A stretch of 64,000 nucleotides of DNA, taken from Sphingobium limneticum. Lineage in GTDB: Bacteria > Pseudomonadota > Alphaproteobacteria > Sphingomonadales > Sphingomonadaceae. A program made the translations under genes and the position numbers. A model generated the notes under the pieces. That model did no database searches. It had not been told where the DNA came from and worked only from the letters and a program-made list of their open reading frames with translations. Shown here in pieces: positions 1 through 8,889 of this stretch. Every line of letters starts with the position of its first letter. Within the stretch, counting starts at the first letter, position 1. Location of the stretch: positions 496,001-560,000 of the forward strand of contig NZ_VYPZ01000001.1 in NCBI RefSeq assembly GCF_008710155.1, read 5' to 3'.

Positions 1-905
1 TCGAAGCTGATTTCGGCAGGCAGATAGCCGATCGACGCGGTTTCGACCGGATAGACGGTCACCACCGCACCTGTGTCACCCGGATTGAAGATATAGACCC
101 GGCCCACCGGTGCGCCGGCGAAATGGCGCTGCGCTTGCGCCAGCATCGGGCCGATAGGGGCGAGCGGCGCCTTGGTTCCGGTCGGCGCCTTCGTTACCGC
201 GCCGGGGGTCAGGTCGCTGTAGAGCGCCATGAGATTCTCGCCATAGCCCGCCGTCATGCCCCAGGGCATGTTGAGCGACGCCAGCGTCAACAGACCGGTA
301 AAGGTGATCATGATGTGGAAGGGCAGGGACAGGACGCCCAGCGCATTATGGCCGTCCAGCCAGGAGCGTTGCCCCTTGGCCGGGCGGAAGGTGAAGATAT
401 CCTTGAAGAAACGCTTATGCGCGATGATGCCGGTAATGATGGCCACCAGCATCAGCATCGCCGCCAGCGACGCGAGCAACCGGCCCCAGGGATAGGGCAG
501 TTCCAGTTCGAAATGCAGGCGATAGAAAAATTCGCCACCCAGCGTGTCGCGCGCGACGGGGGCACCGCTCAGCGGATCGAGCGCGCGGCTGAAATAGGCG
601 CCGCCGCTGTCATAGGTCGCCTCCACCACGTTCGAGCGGCCATCGGGCGCGGCCAGATACCAGCCGGCCGACCCCGTCGTATTCGCCGACAGCCAGTTGG
701 TCGCGGCGTTGATGGCGCGGATCGGATCAGACTGCCCGCTGACTTCCGGGCGCATCCAGCGACTGATTTCCGGCCTGAACACGCTGAGCGTGCCGGCAAG
801 GCACATGATGAAGAGGATATGGCCGAGCAGCAACCCGGTCCAGCCATGCAGCCACGCCATCGCCTGCCGCGCCCCGTCGCGGATCATGGCGCTCGTTCCG
901 CTCAT
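1..905 (-). CDS. PepSY-associated TM domain protein (3' end beyond window)
   Basis: Integral membrane protein of the PepSY_TM family, often found beside TonB receptors and linked to iron or siderophore uptake. At least 301 residues are visible, and the C-terminus lies off the left edge. The N-terminus shows the family's first membrane helix after a WLHGWTGLLLG motif and an SVFRPEISRWMRPE segment. A second hydrophobic helix (LLASLAAMLMLVAIITGIIAH) and a third (LPFHIMITFTGLLTLASL) follow. The ATG at 905 was chosen because it gives the usual short cytoplasmic N-tail. It overlaps the stop of the upstream DUF3649 gene by 4 bases (902-905), so the two are co-transcribed and probably translationally coupled. 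The exact biochemical role of this family is not established. Confidence 0.85.
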   Translation of the reverse strand, partial: MSGTSAMIRDGARQAMAWLHGWTGLLLGHILFIMCLAGTLSVFRPEISRWMRPEVSGQSDPIRAINAATNWLSANTTGSAGWYLAAPDGRSNVVEATYDSGGAYFSRALDPLSGAPVARDTLGGEFFYRLHFELELPYPWGRLLASLAAMLMLVAIITGIIAHKRFFKDIFTFRPAKGQRSWLDGHNALGVLSLPFHIMITFTGLLTLASLNMPWGMTAGYGENLMALYSDLTPGAVTKAPTGTKAPLAPIGPMLAQAQRHFAGAPVGRVYIFNPGDTGAVVTVYPVETASIGYLPAEISF

Positions 906-1210
906 GCCGGCTGTCCTGCGATCCAGCCGACGCCGCCCAGCAGCAGCGCCGCAATCCCCACGCCGGCTAGCGCGCGCCATGGTCCGCGCGCCAGAAAGGC
1001 CCAGATGGTAACGGCGGGCGCCACCAGATAGGCGATCAGTGTCGCGATCGTCACCGCCTCCACCCGCGCCATCGGCAGGGTTCGGGCCAATGCCGCCGCC
1101 GTCAACGCCGCCACGCCATAGGCGCCGACCGTCCCGGCCAGCGTGCGCAGCGCGACATTGGCGCGATAGCGCCAGCCGCTGCGCACAGGACGGGCGGCTG
1201 CCTTGCTCAA
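902..1210 (-). CDS. DUF3649-type small membrane protein (iron-uptake associated)
   Basis: About 102 residues, with three hydrophobic helices (TLAGTVGAYGVAALTAAAL, VTIATLIAYLVAPAVTIWAF, ALAGVGIAALLLGGVGWIAG). This size and layout fit the DUF3649 family, which travels with PepSY_TM proteins and TonB receptors. The open frame reaches back to 1387, but the extra N-terminus is arginine- and histidine-rich and unlike the family. No ATG fits, so I place the start at a TTG at 1210, with a weak GGCGGG just before it. A GTG at 1192 is the alternative. Function is unknown. Context and the 4-base overlap with the PepSY gene suggest a shared role in metal-linked inner-membrane transport. Confidence 0.6.
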   Translation of the reverse strand: MSKAAARPVRSGWRYRANVALRTLAGTVGAYGVAALTAAALARTLPMARVEAVTIATLIAYLVAPAVTIWAFLARGPWRALAGVGIAALLLGGVGWIAGQPA

Positions 1211-1306
1211 CCCGCCAGGGTCCAGAATGTGGCCGGAATGGATCGGACAGAAGCGGGCATGCAGACGATTTCCATGGGTGCTTCGGCCGGGTAGCCGAGC
1301 AGCCCG

Positions 1307-1323
1307 ATGCAAGTCAATTGCAT
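1307..1323. promoter_or_regulatory. 17-bp inverted repeat, candidate operator of the PepSY/DUF3649 pair
   Basis: ATGCAA-N5-TTGCAT, a perfect 6-bp inverted repeat about 97 bp upstream of the chosen DUF3649 start. It matches a site at 27508-27524 in front of a TonB receptor at 13 of 17 positions (common core TGCAAGTCA...GCA). Since both genes are of iron-uptake type, a Fur-family site is the natural guess. The sequence is not a classical E. coli Fur box. Confidence 0.4.
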
Positions 1324-1455
1324 TAGCGAAGGAGCAGCCACCGTCTTCGCCGCATCCGCTGAGCAGCGTCGCCGTGCCGCGCGGCAAAGCTATTTCGCTC
1401 CTCCATGCGTTGGTCCCGCTTTAAACTGCGCCCCAAAGCGAAGAGGAGCGGATGG

Positions 1456-2934
1456 ATGGACATGATCGTGCCCACGGTGGCTGGGCCGGTGCGGGGCGCC
1501 GTTCATGACGGCGTTGCCCGCTTCCTGAGTGTCCCCTATGCGGCGCCCCCGGTCGGCGATCGTCGCTTCGCCCTGCCGCAACCGGTGCCGGCGTGGAGCG
1601 GTGTGCGGGATGCGCTGGAGCCGGGCGCCACCGCGCCGCAACGCGTGCGCGCGGTACCTGGCGTCGATGTCGAGGCACTGGTGGGCAATGGCTGGAACCC
1701 GGGCGACGATTATCTGACGCTCAATATCTGGAAGCCCGCCGGCGATATGACGGGCCTGCCGGTCATGGTCTTCATCCATGGCGGCGGCTTCGTGGTCGGC
1801 AGCAAGGATGCGCCGGTGCAGGATGGCAGCGCCTTTGCGCGCGACGGCGTTCTGCTGGTGGCGATCAATTACCGGCTCGGCGTCGAAGGCTTTCTGCCCA
1901 TTCCCGGCATCCCCACCAACCTTGGCCTGCGCGACCAGATTTTCGCGCTGCAATGGGTGCGTGACAATATCGCGGCCTTTGGCGGCGATCCGGCCAATGT
2001 CACCGTCTTCGGCGAATCCGCCGGGGCCATGTCGGTCGCCAATCTCGTCACCTCGCCACTGGCGAAAGGCTTGTTTCGCCGGGCCATCGTGCAAAGCGGC
2101 CATGGCGCGATGACGCGCGATATCGGTGTGGCGCAGCGGTTGGTCAAAGCGCTGGCAAAGCGGCTGCGAATCTCGCCGGACGCAGACGGCTTCCGATCGA
2201 TCGCGCCCGGCGATATGCTGGATGCGATCGAGAAGGTCAGCCAGCCGACGGCGCGGGTCGACCTGCGCGACAAGGATGGGCGCGAGCCGGTGTTCGGCAT
2301 CAGTCGCTTCATCCCGGTCCATGGCGACGATGTACTGCCGCATAAGGCGCTCGCCGCATTGAAGGTCGGTGTGGGGGCGGAGGTCGACCTGCTGATCGGC
2401 ACCAATGCAGAGGAGATGAACCTTTATTTCATCCCTACCGGTGTTCGGGAAAAGATCGGCCGGCTGCTCGCCACCTGGTTCGTGCACAAGCATCAGCCGC
2501 ATGCGCGCAAGCTGCTCAGGGCCTATGGCATGGGGGCGGCTGGCAAGAAGCCCGGCCATGCCTTTACCGATGCGATGCACGATCTCGTCTTTCGCTGGCC
2601 CGCTCGCCGCTTTGCCGAGGAGCATCGCGGGCGCACCCATATGTATGAGTTCGCATGGCGATCGCCGCTCTTCGGTGGTCTGGGCGCGGCCCATGCCATG
2701 GAACTGCCCTTCGTCTTCGGTACGCTGGCCAGCGTGACCGGGCCGGAGGGGATGTGCGGGGAGGCGCCGCCGCAGGCGCTGGCGGATAGCGTGCATCGCA
2801 TATGGGTCGATTTCGCCACCGACGGCCGCCTGCCTTGGGCGCCGTTCACCCAAGACGACCGGCTGGTCTATCAACTCGCGGCGGGGGAGGCGGTGCAGGA
2901 AGCGCCCATGCCCGCCGCGCCCTACATGCCCTGA
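1456..2934 (+). CDS. Carboxylesterase/lipase family protein (type B)
   Basis: Serine ester hydrolase of the alpha/beta-hydrolase fold, 492 residues, type-B carboxylesterase size. Visible features are the oxyanion-hole motif HGGGF near residue 108, the nucleophile elbow GESAG with Ser near 188, a candidate acid Glu in GTNAEEMN, and a candidate catalytic His in GAAHAMELPF. No signal peptide is evident, so it is probably cytoplasmic. The ATG at 1456 follows AAGAGGAG at 1441-1448 with good spacing. The frame opens at 1405, but that extension is basic and unlike the family. An SDR starts 12 bases after the stop. The substrate is unknown; the nearby TonB receptor and dehydrogenases suggest an imported natural ester. 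Confidence 0.88.
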   Translation: MDMIVPTVAGPVRGAVHDGVARFLSVPYAAPPVGDRRFALPQPVPAWSGVRDALEPGATAPQRVRAVPGVDVEALVGNGWNPGDDYLTLNIWKPAGDMTGLPVMVFIHGGGFVVGSKDAPVQDGSAFARDGVLLVAINYRLGVEGFLPIPGIPTNLGLRDQIFALQWVRDNIAAFGGDPANVTVFGESAGAMSVANLVTSPLAKGLFRRAIVQSGHGAMTRDIGVAQRLVKALAKRLRISPDADGFRSIAPGDMLDAIEKVSQPTARVDLRDKDGREPVFGISRFIPVHGDDVLPHKALAALKVGVGAEVDLLIGTNAEEMNLYFIPTGVREKIGRLLATWFVHKHQPHARKLLRAYGMGAAGKKPGHAFTDAMHDLVFRWPARRFAEEHRGRTHMYEFAWRSPLFGGLGAAHAMELPFVFGTLASVTGPEGMCGEAPPQALADSVHRIWVDFATDGRLPWAPFTQDDRLVYQLAAGEAVQEAPMPAAPYMP

Positions 2935-2946
2935 AGGACTGACCCC

Positions 2947-3708
2947 ATGTATCTGGAACGATTGAAACTGGATGGACGACGCGCACTCGTGACCGGCGGG
3001 GCGAGCGGCATCGGCCTGGCCTGCGTCGAGGCGTTGGGTGAAATGGGCGCGGCGGTGACGATCGCAGACCTGAAGCTGGAGCAGATCGACGCGGCAATCG
3101 CGAGCCTGCGGACAAAAGGGCTGGATGCCGAAAGCGTCGTGATGGACGTGATCGACAGCGAGGCGGTAACGGGTATCGCAGACCGGATGGGCGCGATCGA
3201 CATCCTCGTCAACAATGCCGGCATCGCGCGCAGCGACACGCCAGCGGAGGCGGTCGCGGATGACCATTGGCGAAACGTGCTGGACGTCAATCTGAACGGC
3301 ACCTTCTGGTGCGCCCGTGCCTTTGGTCGGCACATGCTCAAGCGGGGGCGGGGCAGCATCGTCAATGTGGGGTCGATGAGCGGCTTCATCGTCAACCGGC
3401 CGCAACCGCAAAGCTATTATAATGCGTCCAAGGCAGCGGTGCATCAACTGACCAAGAGCCTGGCGGCGGAATGGGCCGACCGGGGCGTGCGGGTCAATGC
3501 GGTGGCGCCCACCTATATCCGCACGCCGCTCAACGAGTTCGCAGACAAGGAAGGGCCTATGTATCGGCGCTGGATCGATTCGACGCCGATGGGCCGGCTG
3601 GGCGAGGTGGAGGAAGTGGCGTCGGTCGTCGCCTTCCTCGCGTCCGACGCGGCCAGCCTGATGACCGGCAGCATCGTATTGGCGGATGGCGGCTATAGCT
3701 GCTGGTAA
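2947..3708 (+). CDS. SDR family oxidoreductase
   Basis: Classical short-chain dehydrogenase/reductase, 253 residues, NAD(P)-dependent. It has the Rossmann motif TGGASGIG near residue 18, NNAGIA near 90, a catalytic Ser in NVGSMSG, and the YNASK catalytic Tyr/Lys pair, and it ends in a DGGYSCW tail seen in polyol and sugar-alcohol SDRs. It begins 12 bases after the esterase stop, so the two form a short operon. It probably oxidises an alcohol released by the esterase or reduces a keto intermediate; the substrate cannot be read from sequence. A 70-bp palindrome follows 18 bases after the stop and probably ends transcription. Confidence 0.88.
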   Translation: MYLERLKLDGRRALVTGGASGIGLACVEALGEMGAAVTIADLKLEQIDAAIASLRTKGLDAESVVMDVIDSEAVTGIADRMGAIDILVNNAGIARSDTPAEAVADDHWRNVLDVNLNGTFWCARAFGRHMLKRGRGSIVNVGSMSGFIVNRPQPQSYYNASKAAVHQLTKSLAAEWADRGVRVNAVAPTYIRTPLNEFADKEGPMYRRWIDSTPMGRLGEVEEVASVVAFLASDAASLMTGSIVLADGGYSCW

Positions 3709-3726
3709 CGTTGCGTACCTAGCTTT

Positions 3727-3796
3727 CGTCATTGCGAGCGCAGCGAAGCAATCCACATAGCGCTACGTGGATTGCTTCGCTGCGCTCGCAATGACG
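3727..3796. repeat. 70-bp near-perfect palindromic repeat, also a possible terminator
   Basis: Left arm 3727-3756 and right arm 3767-3796 are perfect 30-nt reverse complements (arm begins CGTCATTGCGAGCGCAGCGA). The 10-nt centre contains TAGCGCTA, so almost the whole element is self-complementary. The arm resembles the dispersed TCATTGCGAGCG...AGCAATCC intergenic repeats known from many bacterial genomes. It sits 18 bases after the SDR stop and could act as a strong hairpin terminator. The rest of 3709-3986 contains only the operator pair and the leader of the TonB receptor. Confidence 0.85.
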
Positions 3797-3907
3797 ATGT
3801 GCAAGAAATGCCGGGCAACCAATGCGACAGCGAGTTGGACAGATAAAAGCTCGATCCGATCGGCGAAGCGATCGACCCGAACGGCATAATCGACTATCTC
3901 CCCAAAC

Positions 3908-3935
3908 CTATCTGAAAGCTGTACCTATCAGATAG
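3908..3935. promoter_or_regulatory. Candidate operator pair before the TonB receptor operon
   Basis: CTATCTGAAAG (3908-3918, imperfect palindrome) is followed by CTATCAGATAG (3925-3935, palindrome with a central A). The same palindrome occurs twice at 8882-8916, ahead of the AraC/GntR pair. The site lies 52 bp upstream of the receptor start, where repressor binding would block transcription. The palindromic form suits a dimeric GntR/FCD regulator, such as the one encoded at 9711. Confidence 0.5.
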
Positions 3936-3986
3936 GCCCAGATAAGATCCGAAGGACATGATTCCCTCGGGCAGCGGGAGGAGAGA

Positions 3987-6071
3987 ATGATGAAGTTGAA
4001 GGCTATGCTATTTGCCGGTGTCGCGATCGCCGCGTCCCTGCCCGCCGCAGCCCAGGCGCAGGGCGCGCCAGCCGCCACGGCAGATGGCAATTCCGATATC
4101 ATCGTCACCGCGCGCAAGCGACAGGAAACGCTGCTGGACGTGCCGGTCGCGGTGACCGCGATCAGCGGCGACACCCTTGCACGGCAGAATATCAACAGTG
4201 TCCGTGAAGCCGCTGCTTTGTCGCCCGGCCTCAATATCTCCAGCGATGGTGCGGGACGCGCCTTCGTGTCGATCCGCGGCGTCGGCGTCACGCTGGTGCA
4301 GACGGTGCAGCCGGGCGTGGGCCTGTTTATCGACGGCATCTATCGGCCCAACACCGCCTATCTCAACAACCCGCTGCTCGATGTCGAGCGGATCGAGGTG
4401 CTGCGCGGGCCGCAGGGGACGCTTTATGGCAAGAATACGCTGGGCGGCGCGATCAACGTCATCACCCGCCAGCCCGGCAATGATTTCGAGGCGCGCGGCG
4501 CGGCCAGCTATGCCGGCCCGGACAATAGCTGGCTGGTGTCCGGCTCCGTGTCCGCCCCGATCGTACAGGACAAGCTGGCCATCCGCATCGGCGGCGCCCA
4601 TCGCCAGCAGGACGGCTTCATCCGCAACACCACCGTGGGCGGGCACAGCAACAGCCTGAACACGGATTCGGTCAGCGGTACGCTGCGCTTCACGCCGGGC
4701 AATGAGGTGGTGGTCGCGGTCAACGGCTATTATGACTGGATCAAGGGCCACAACGTCCCCTATGCTTGGGTCAGCGGCCCGACCGATTATTCCCGCAACA
4801 ATAATTTCAACACGACCGGCATCACCACCTATAAATATCGCGGCGTCAATGCCCGGATCGAGGCGCCGATCGAGGCGATCGATACCCGCGTCACGCTGCT
4901 CGCCGCTTATGATGCGCGCGACACCAATTCACCCGACAGCGACGGCGATTTCGGCCCGGCCAATGTCGTCCGTTCGAGCGGCAAGGATCAATTGCGCACA
5001 AAGACGGTGGAACTGCGGTTCGACACCACGCTGAATGAGCAACTCTCGACGTTGTTCGGCCTGTTCTACAGCCGCGAAACGTTCGACGCGGCGGGCGCCA
5101 ACACCATCGTGCCCTTCGGCCTGGTGCTGCCGTCGTCCGACCATCGGGTCGGGGACACTTATGCGGCCTTCGGCACCGTCTTCTGGAAGCCAACCAGCGA
5201 TTGGGAAGTCGCGCTCGGCATGCGTTACGATCATGAGAGCCGCCGGGCATTGGGCGCGCCGCGCCTGAAATCAAACGAGGTGGAACCGCGCCTGTCGATC
5301 ACCCGGCACTGGAACCCCAGCCTGATGACCTACGCCTCGGTCGCGCGCGGCTATCGCGGTGGCGGCTTCAATGCGCCCACGGCCCCGGTCCGTACTTATC
5401 AAGGGGATAGCGCCTGGACTTATGAAGTGGGCACAAAATATGCGACGTCCGCCTTCAGCCTGTCGGGTGACATCTTCTTCAGCGATTACAAACATTATAT
5501 CGGCCTGAACAGCGTCGCGCCGAGCAGCACCGGCGGGCTGGTGACGGTCGATCTCAATGCCGGCCATGTCCATAGCTATGGCGCGGAGCTGGAAGCGCGG
5601 GTGCGGCCGACCGACAATTGGACCATCTCCAGCGGCCTGACCTATATGCACGCCCGGCTGGTCGACTCCTCGGAATATACCGACGTCACCAACCGGACCT
5701 TGTCGAGCGACCATCTGACCTTCCAGCCCGACTGGCTCTATAATATCAGCAGCGACTATGTCGTGCCGCTGGGCGACAACAAGCTGACCTTCAACGCCAG
5801 TCTGAACGGCAAAAGCAAGCGGCTGGCCGCGACGCTGAATCAGACCACGCCGACTTTCCTGAAGGGCTATGCCGTGGTCAACGGTTCCATCACCTTCGCC
5901 ACGGCGAAGGGCATCGAATTCGCGGTGTTCGGGAACAACCTGTTCAACAAGAAATATTTCGACTCCTATATCGAAAAGACGACGTTGCAGCTGGCCGGCC
6001 TGCCGGCATCGGACCTGGGCATTATCGGCGATCTGCGCCGCTATGGCGTCCGCGCCAGCTTCAAGTTCTGA
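3987..6071 (+). CDS. TonB-dependent receptor
   Basis: Outer-membrane active-transport channel, 694 residues. There is a Sec signal peptide (MMKLKAMLFAGVAIAASLPA, cleavage after AQAQ or nearby), a plug domain beginning SDIIVTARKRQETLLDVPVAV, the plug motif VERIEVLRGPQGTLYGKNTLGG near residue 135, and a C-terminal beta-barrel ending in aromatic Phe (YGVRASFKF). The GGGAGGAGAGA before the ATG is a strong ribosome-binding site. The gene opens an operon with a FAD dehydrogenase 4 bases downstream and an MFS transporter, which points to uptake of a carbon substrate rather than iron. The upstream CTATCNGATAG palindromes suggest substrate-responsive repression. The ligand is unknown. Confidence 0.92.
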   Translation: MMKLKAMLFAGVAIAASLPAAAQAQGAPAATADGNSDIIVTARKRQETLLDVPVAVTAISGDTLARQNINSVREAAALSPGLNISSDGAGRAFVSIRGVGVTLVQTVQPGVGLFIDGIYRPNTAYLNNPLLDVERIEVLRGPQGTLYGKNTLGGAINVITRQPGNDFEARGAASYAGPDNSWLVSGSVSAPIVQDKLAIRIGGAHRQQDGFIRNTTVGGHSNSLNTDSVSGTLRFTPGNEVVVAVNGYYDWIKGHNVPYAWVSGPTDYSRNNNFNTTGITTYKYRGVNARIEAPIEAIDTRVTLLAAYDARDTNSPDSDGDFGPANVVRSSGKDQLRTKTVELRFDTTLNEQLSTLFGLFYSRETFDAAGANTIVPFGLVLPSSDHRVGDTYAAFGTVFWKPTSDWEVALGMRYDHESRRALGAPRLKSNEVEPRLSITRHWNPSLMTYASVARGYRGGGFNAPTAPVRTYQGDSAWTYEVGTKYATSAFSLSGDIFFSDYKHYIGLNSVAPSSTGGLVTVDLNAGHVHSYGAELEARVRPTDNWTISSGLTYMHARLVDSSEYTDVTNRTLSSDHLTFQPDWLYNISSDYVVPLGDNKLTFNASLNGKSKRLAATLNQTTPTFLKGYAVVNGSITFATAKGIEFAVFGNNLFNKKYFDSYIEKTTLQLAGLPASDLGIIGDLRRYGVRASFKF

Positions 6072-6075
6072 TCCG

Positions 6076-7479
6076 ATGAGCGCCCACACGCCCCTGCTGC
6101 CGCGCAAGCCCCTGCCGGACGGTTTCCTCGATCGGGTCGGGGCCCTTGTCGGGGACCGGCTGGCCACGGGGGAGGCGATCCGCCTGCAACATGGCCAGAG
6201 CGAAGCCCATTTCGAGCCGGTGCTGCCCGATGCGGTGGTCTTCGCCGCGACGACCGAGGAAGTGGCGGCCCTCGTCAAGCTGTGCGTGGGGGCGGGGGTG
6301 CCGATCATCCCCTTCGGCGCGGGTACCTCGATCGAGGGTAACACGATCCCGGTCATGGGCGGAATCACCATCGATCTCAGCCGGATGGACGCCATTATTG
6401 AGGTCAATCAGGAGGATTTCGACTGTACCGTGCAGGCGGGCGTGCGGCGCGAACAATTGAACGAGCATCTGCGCGATCAGGGCCTGTTCTTCCCGATCGA
6501 TCCGGGGGCCAACGCCACCATCGGCGGCATGGCGGCCACGCGAGCTTCAGGAACGAATGCCGTGCGTTACGGGACGATGCGCGAAGCCATTCTGAGCCTG
6601 AAGGTGGTGACGCTGGACGGCAAGATCATCCGGACGGCGCGGCGCGCGCGCAAGTCTGCGGCCGGCTATGACCTGACCCGGTTGATGATCGGCAGCGAAG
6701 GGACGCTGGGCATCATCACCGAAGTGACGTTGCGCCTGCATGCCATCCCCGAAGCGATATCTTCGGCCGTATGCAGTTTCGACAGCTTGCAGGGCGCGGT
6801 CGACACGGTGGTGCAGTCGATCCAGATCGGCGTGCCGCTGGCGCGAGTGGAGATATTGGACGATGCGCAGATGCGCGCGGTCAATCGCTGGTCGAAGCTC
6901 GACTATCCGGAGCTGACCACCCTGTTCTTCGAGTTCCACGGGTCGCAATCCTATGTGGACGAGCAGGTTCGGACAGTGGAAGAAATCGCCGCCATGAATG
7001 GCGGGGGTGAATTTCGCTGGTCGAACCTGCCCGAACAACGCTCCAAATTATGGAAGGCCCGGCACGAGGCCTATTATGCCGCCGTCAACATGCGGCCCGG
7101 CGCGATCGGATGGGCGACGGACGTGTGCGTACCGATCAGCCGGCTCGCCGAATGCATCACTCAAACGCGCGAGGATCTGGACAAGGCCAGCCTGCCCGCG
7201 ACGATATTGGGCCATGTCGGCGACGGCAATTTCCACGTCATCTTCTCCATCGATCCCAACGCGCCGGAAGAGATGGTGGAGGTTGAAGCGATCAACCAGC
7301 GGCTGGTCGACCGGGCGCTGGCGATGGACGGCACCTGCACCGGCGAACATGGCATCGGCCTTGGCAAACAACATTGCCTGGTGGATGAACTGGGTGAGGC
7401 GGTCGACCTGATGCGCGTCATCAAGCGGGCCTTGGACCCGCAGAATCTGTTCAATCCGGGCAAGATTTTCACCTTCTGA
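6076..7479 (+). CDS. FAD-binding D-2-hydroxyacid (D-lactate-type) dehydrogenase
   Basis: FAD-linked oxidase of the GlcD/LDHD family, 467 residues, oxidising a D-2-hydroxyacid to the 2-oxoacid. The N-terminal FAD_binding_4 domain has PFGAGTSIEGN (near residue 78) and DPGANATIGGMAATRASGTNA. The C-terminal FAD-oxidase domain has LGHVGDGNFH (near 378) and TGEHGIGLGK, the metal- and substrate-binding signatures of this family, and ends NLFNPGKIF. The ATG at 6076, four bases after the receptor stop, gives the family N-terminus; the frame itself is open much further upstream within the receptor. The closest known relatives oxidise D-lactate, but a larger 2-hydroxyacid is equally possible. Two hairpins follow the stop. 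Confidence 0.9.
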   Translation: MSAHTPLLPRKPLPDGFLDRVGALVGDRLATGEAIRLQHGQSEAHFEPVLPDAVVFAATTEEVAALVKLCVGAGVPIIPFGAGTSIEGNTIPVMGGITIDLSRMDAIIEVNQEDFDCTVQAGVRREQLNEHLRDQGLFFPIDPGANATIGGMAATRASGTNAVRYGTMREAILSLKVVTLDGKIIRTARRARKSAAGYDLTRLMIGSEGTLGIITEVTLRLHAIPEAISSAVCSFDSLQGAVDTVVQSIQIGVPLARVEILDDAQMRAVNRWSKLDYPELTTLFFEFHGSQSYVDEQVRTVEEIAAMNGGGEFRWSNLPEQRSKLWKARHEAYYAAVNMRPGAIGWATDVCVPISRLAECITQTREDLDKASLPATILGHVGDGNFHVIFSIDPNAPEEMVEVEAINQRLVDRALAMDGTCTGEHGIGLGKQHCLVDELGEAVDLMRVIKRALDPQNLFNPGKIFTF

Positions 7480-7488
7480 GACAGGCAT

Positions 7489-7545
7489 GTTTAGCCGGGG
7501 GGCTAAACTGCCCGGCCGCGCCGGTTCCCCTTGGCGCGGCCGGGC
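7489..7545. terminator. Two tandem hairpins between dehydrogenase and transporter
   Basis: Hairpin 1 is GTTTAGCC / GGCTAAAC (7489-7496 with 7501-7508, 4-nt loop). Hairpin 2 is a perfect 13-bp stem, GCCCGGCCGCGCC (7510-7522) with its complement (7533-7545). No U-tract follows, so these may stabilise the upstream mRNA or attenuate transporter expression rather than fully terminate. Confidence 0.55.
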
Positions 7546-7560
7546 ATCACAGGAAAAAGG

Positions 7561-8889
7561 ATGGCCATGACCAGTCTGCCGCTCGTCGATCCGGCGCTTC
7601 GCCCCATGTCGGGCGCCCACAGTCCATCCTTCCTGCGCATCCTGCCATCCTTGCTGATCCTGGCGCTGGCGATGGCGGCCGGCTTCACCATGATGGGATC
7701 GTTCAGCATGGTGCAGGAGGGCGCGAAGGCGGAAATGGCGCTCAGCGACTTTCAACTGTCGCTGGTGCAGGGCGTTGCCGCCGCCGTGCCGCTGCTGCTC
7801 TTTTCCATACCCATCGGGTTATTGGTGGATCGCACCAACCGGCTGCGGCTGTTCATCGGCCTGGCTATGGTCTGGACGGTCGGCACCTTCCTGACCGCCA
7901 CGGCCCAGAACGTCGCCATGCTCTTTCTTGCGCGCATGCTGGCGGGCATCGGCACCACCGGCGCGCTGACTGCTGCGTTGTCGCTCTGCGCCGACTTCTG
8001 TCCGCCGCATCAGCGGGGCAGGGCGCTGCTGATCGTGACCCTGGGCAAGGCATTGGGGCAGGCGGGGGCCTTCGCGCTGGCCGGTTGGCTGCTCAGCCTG
8101 TTCCTGCATCGCGCCGCCGGGGCCCTGTTCGCCGACGTCGCCCCCTGGCGCGCCACCCATTATGCGCTGGCCGCGATCAGCGCCGCGCTGGTCCTGCCGA
8201 TGTTCCTGCTGCGTGAACCTGCACGGCGCGAAGTGGCGGCGGGCATCCATGCCCCCTGGCGTGTCGTGGTCGCCGAACTTTGGTCGCGTCGCGCCTTCCT
8301 CGCCCCGCTGTTCATCGGGCAGGTCAGCGTGGTGATGGCCGATGCCGCCGCCGCCATCTGGGCCTCGCCGGTCCTGTCGCGCAGCTATGGCCTCGCCCCG
8401 CCCGATTTTGCCGGATGGATGGGCAGCCTCATCTTCCTGACCGGGGTGGTCGGATCGGTCCTGGGCGGCGTCGCGGCCGATATCGGGCAGAAGAGCGGCC
8501 GAAAGGGCGGCCTGCTGATCGGGGCGGTGATTGCCGCTGGCCTCGGCATTCCCGCCGCGCTCTTTCCGATCATGCCGGGTATCCCCAGCTTTGCCGTGGC
8601 TCTGGGCGCGCTGATGCTGTGCGGCACGATTACCGGCCTCATCACGTCGGTCGCGCTAACGGTGATGTTGCCCAATGAGGTGCGCGGCCTGTGTATCGGT
8701 GCCTTCATCGCGCTGGCCGGGCTGATCGGTTTCGGCGTTGCGCCCACGCTGGTCACTGCGATCAGCGGGCTGCTGGGTGGGGAGGCGCATCTGGGTGAGG
8801 GGCTGGCGGCGGTAGGCGTGACCGTCAGCTGCATATCGCTCGGCGCCTTCTGGCTGGCCATGCGGCGATCTCCCGTCAAACCTATCTGA
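7561..8889 (+). CDS. MFS transporter
   Basis: Major facilitator superfamily permease, 442 residues, with about 12 hydrophobic segments. The loop 2-3 region reads GLLVDRTNRLRL, matching the MFS motif A pattern G-x-x-x-D-R. A hydrophilic centre (REPARREV) separates the two halves. The ATG at 7561 follows AGGAAAAAGG; a second ATG at 7567 is possible. It lies in the same direction as the TonB receptor and hydroxyacid dehydrogenase and probably carries the same substrate or its product across the inner membrane. The stop codon lies inside the first of two CTATCNGATAG palindromes. Substrate unknown. Confidence 0.87.
   Translation: MAMTSLPLVDPALRPMSGAHSPSFLRILPSLLILALAMAAGFTMMGSFSMVQEGAKAEMALSDFQLSLVQGVAAAVPLLLFSIPIGLLVDRTNRLRLFIGLAMVWTVGTFLTATAQNVAMLFLARMLAGIGTTGALTAALSLCADFCPPHQRGRALLIVTLGKALGQAGAFALAGWLLSLFLHRAAGALFADVAPWRATHYALAAISAALVLPMFLLREPARREVAAGIHAPWRVVVAELWSRRAFLAPLFIGQVSVVMADAAAAIWASPVLSRSYGLAPPDFAGWMGSLIFLTGVVGSVLGGVAADIGQKSGRKGGLLIGAVIAAGLGIPAALFPIMPGIPSFAVALGALMLCGTITGLITSVALTVMLPNEVRGLCIGAFIALAGLIGFGVAPTLVTAISGLLGGEAHLGEGLAAVGVTVSCISLGAFWLAMRRSPVKPI

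Noticed and set aside
1390..3756. A 788-codon open frame antisense to the esterase and SDR genes
   Set aside because: It is rich in Arg, His and Asp with no domain, and the opposite strand has two clear enzymes. Typical shadow frame of GC-rich DNA. The same applies to long antisense frames under the TonB receptors (25.3-27.5 and 41.2-43.2 kb), the hybrid kinase at 53.7-56.5 kb and the PQQ dehydrogenase.
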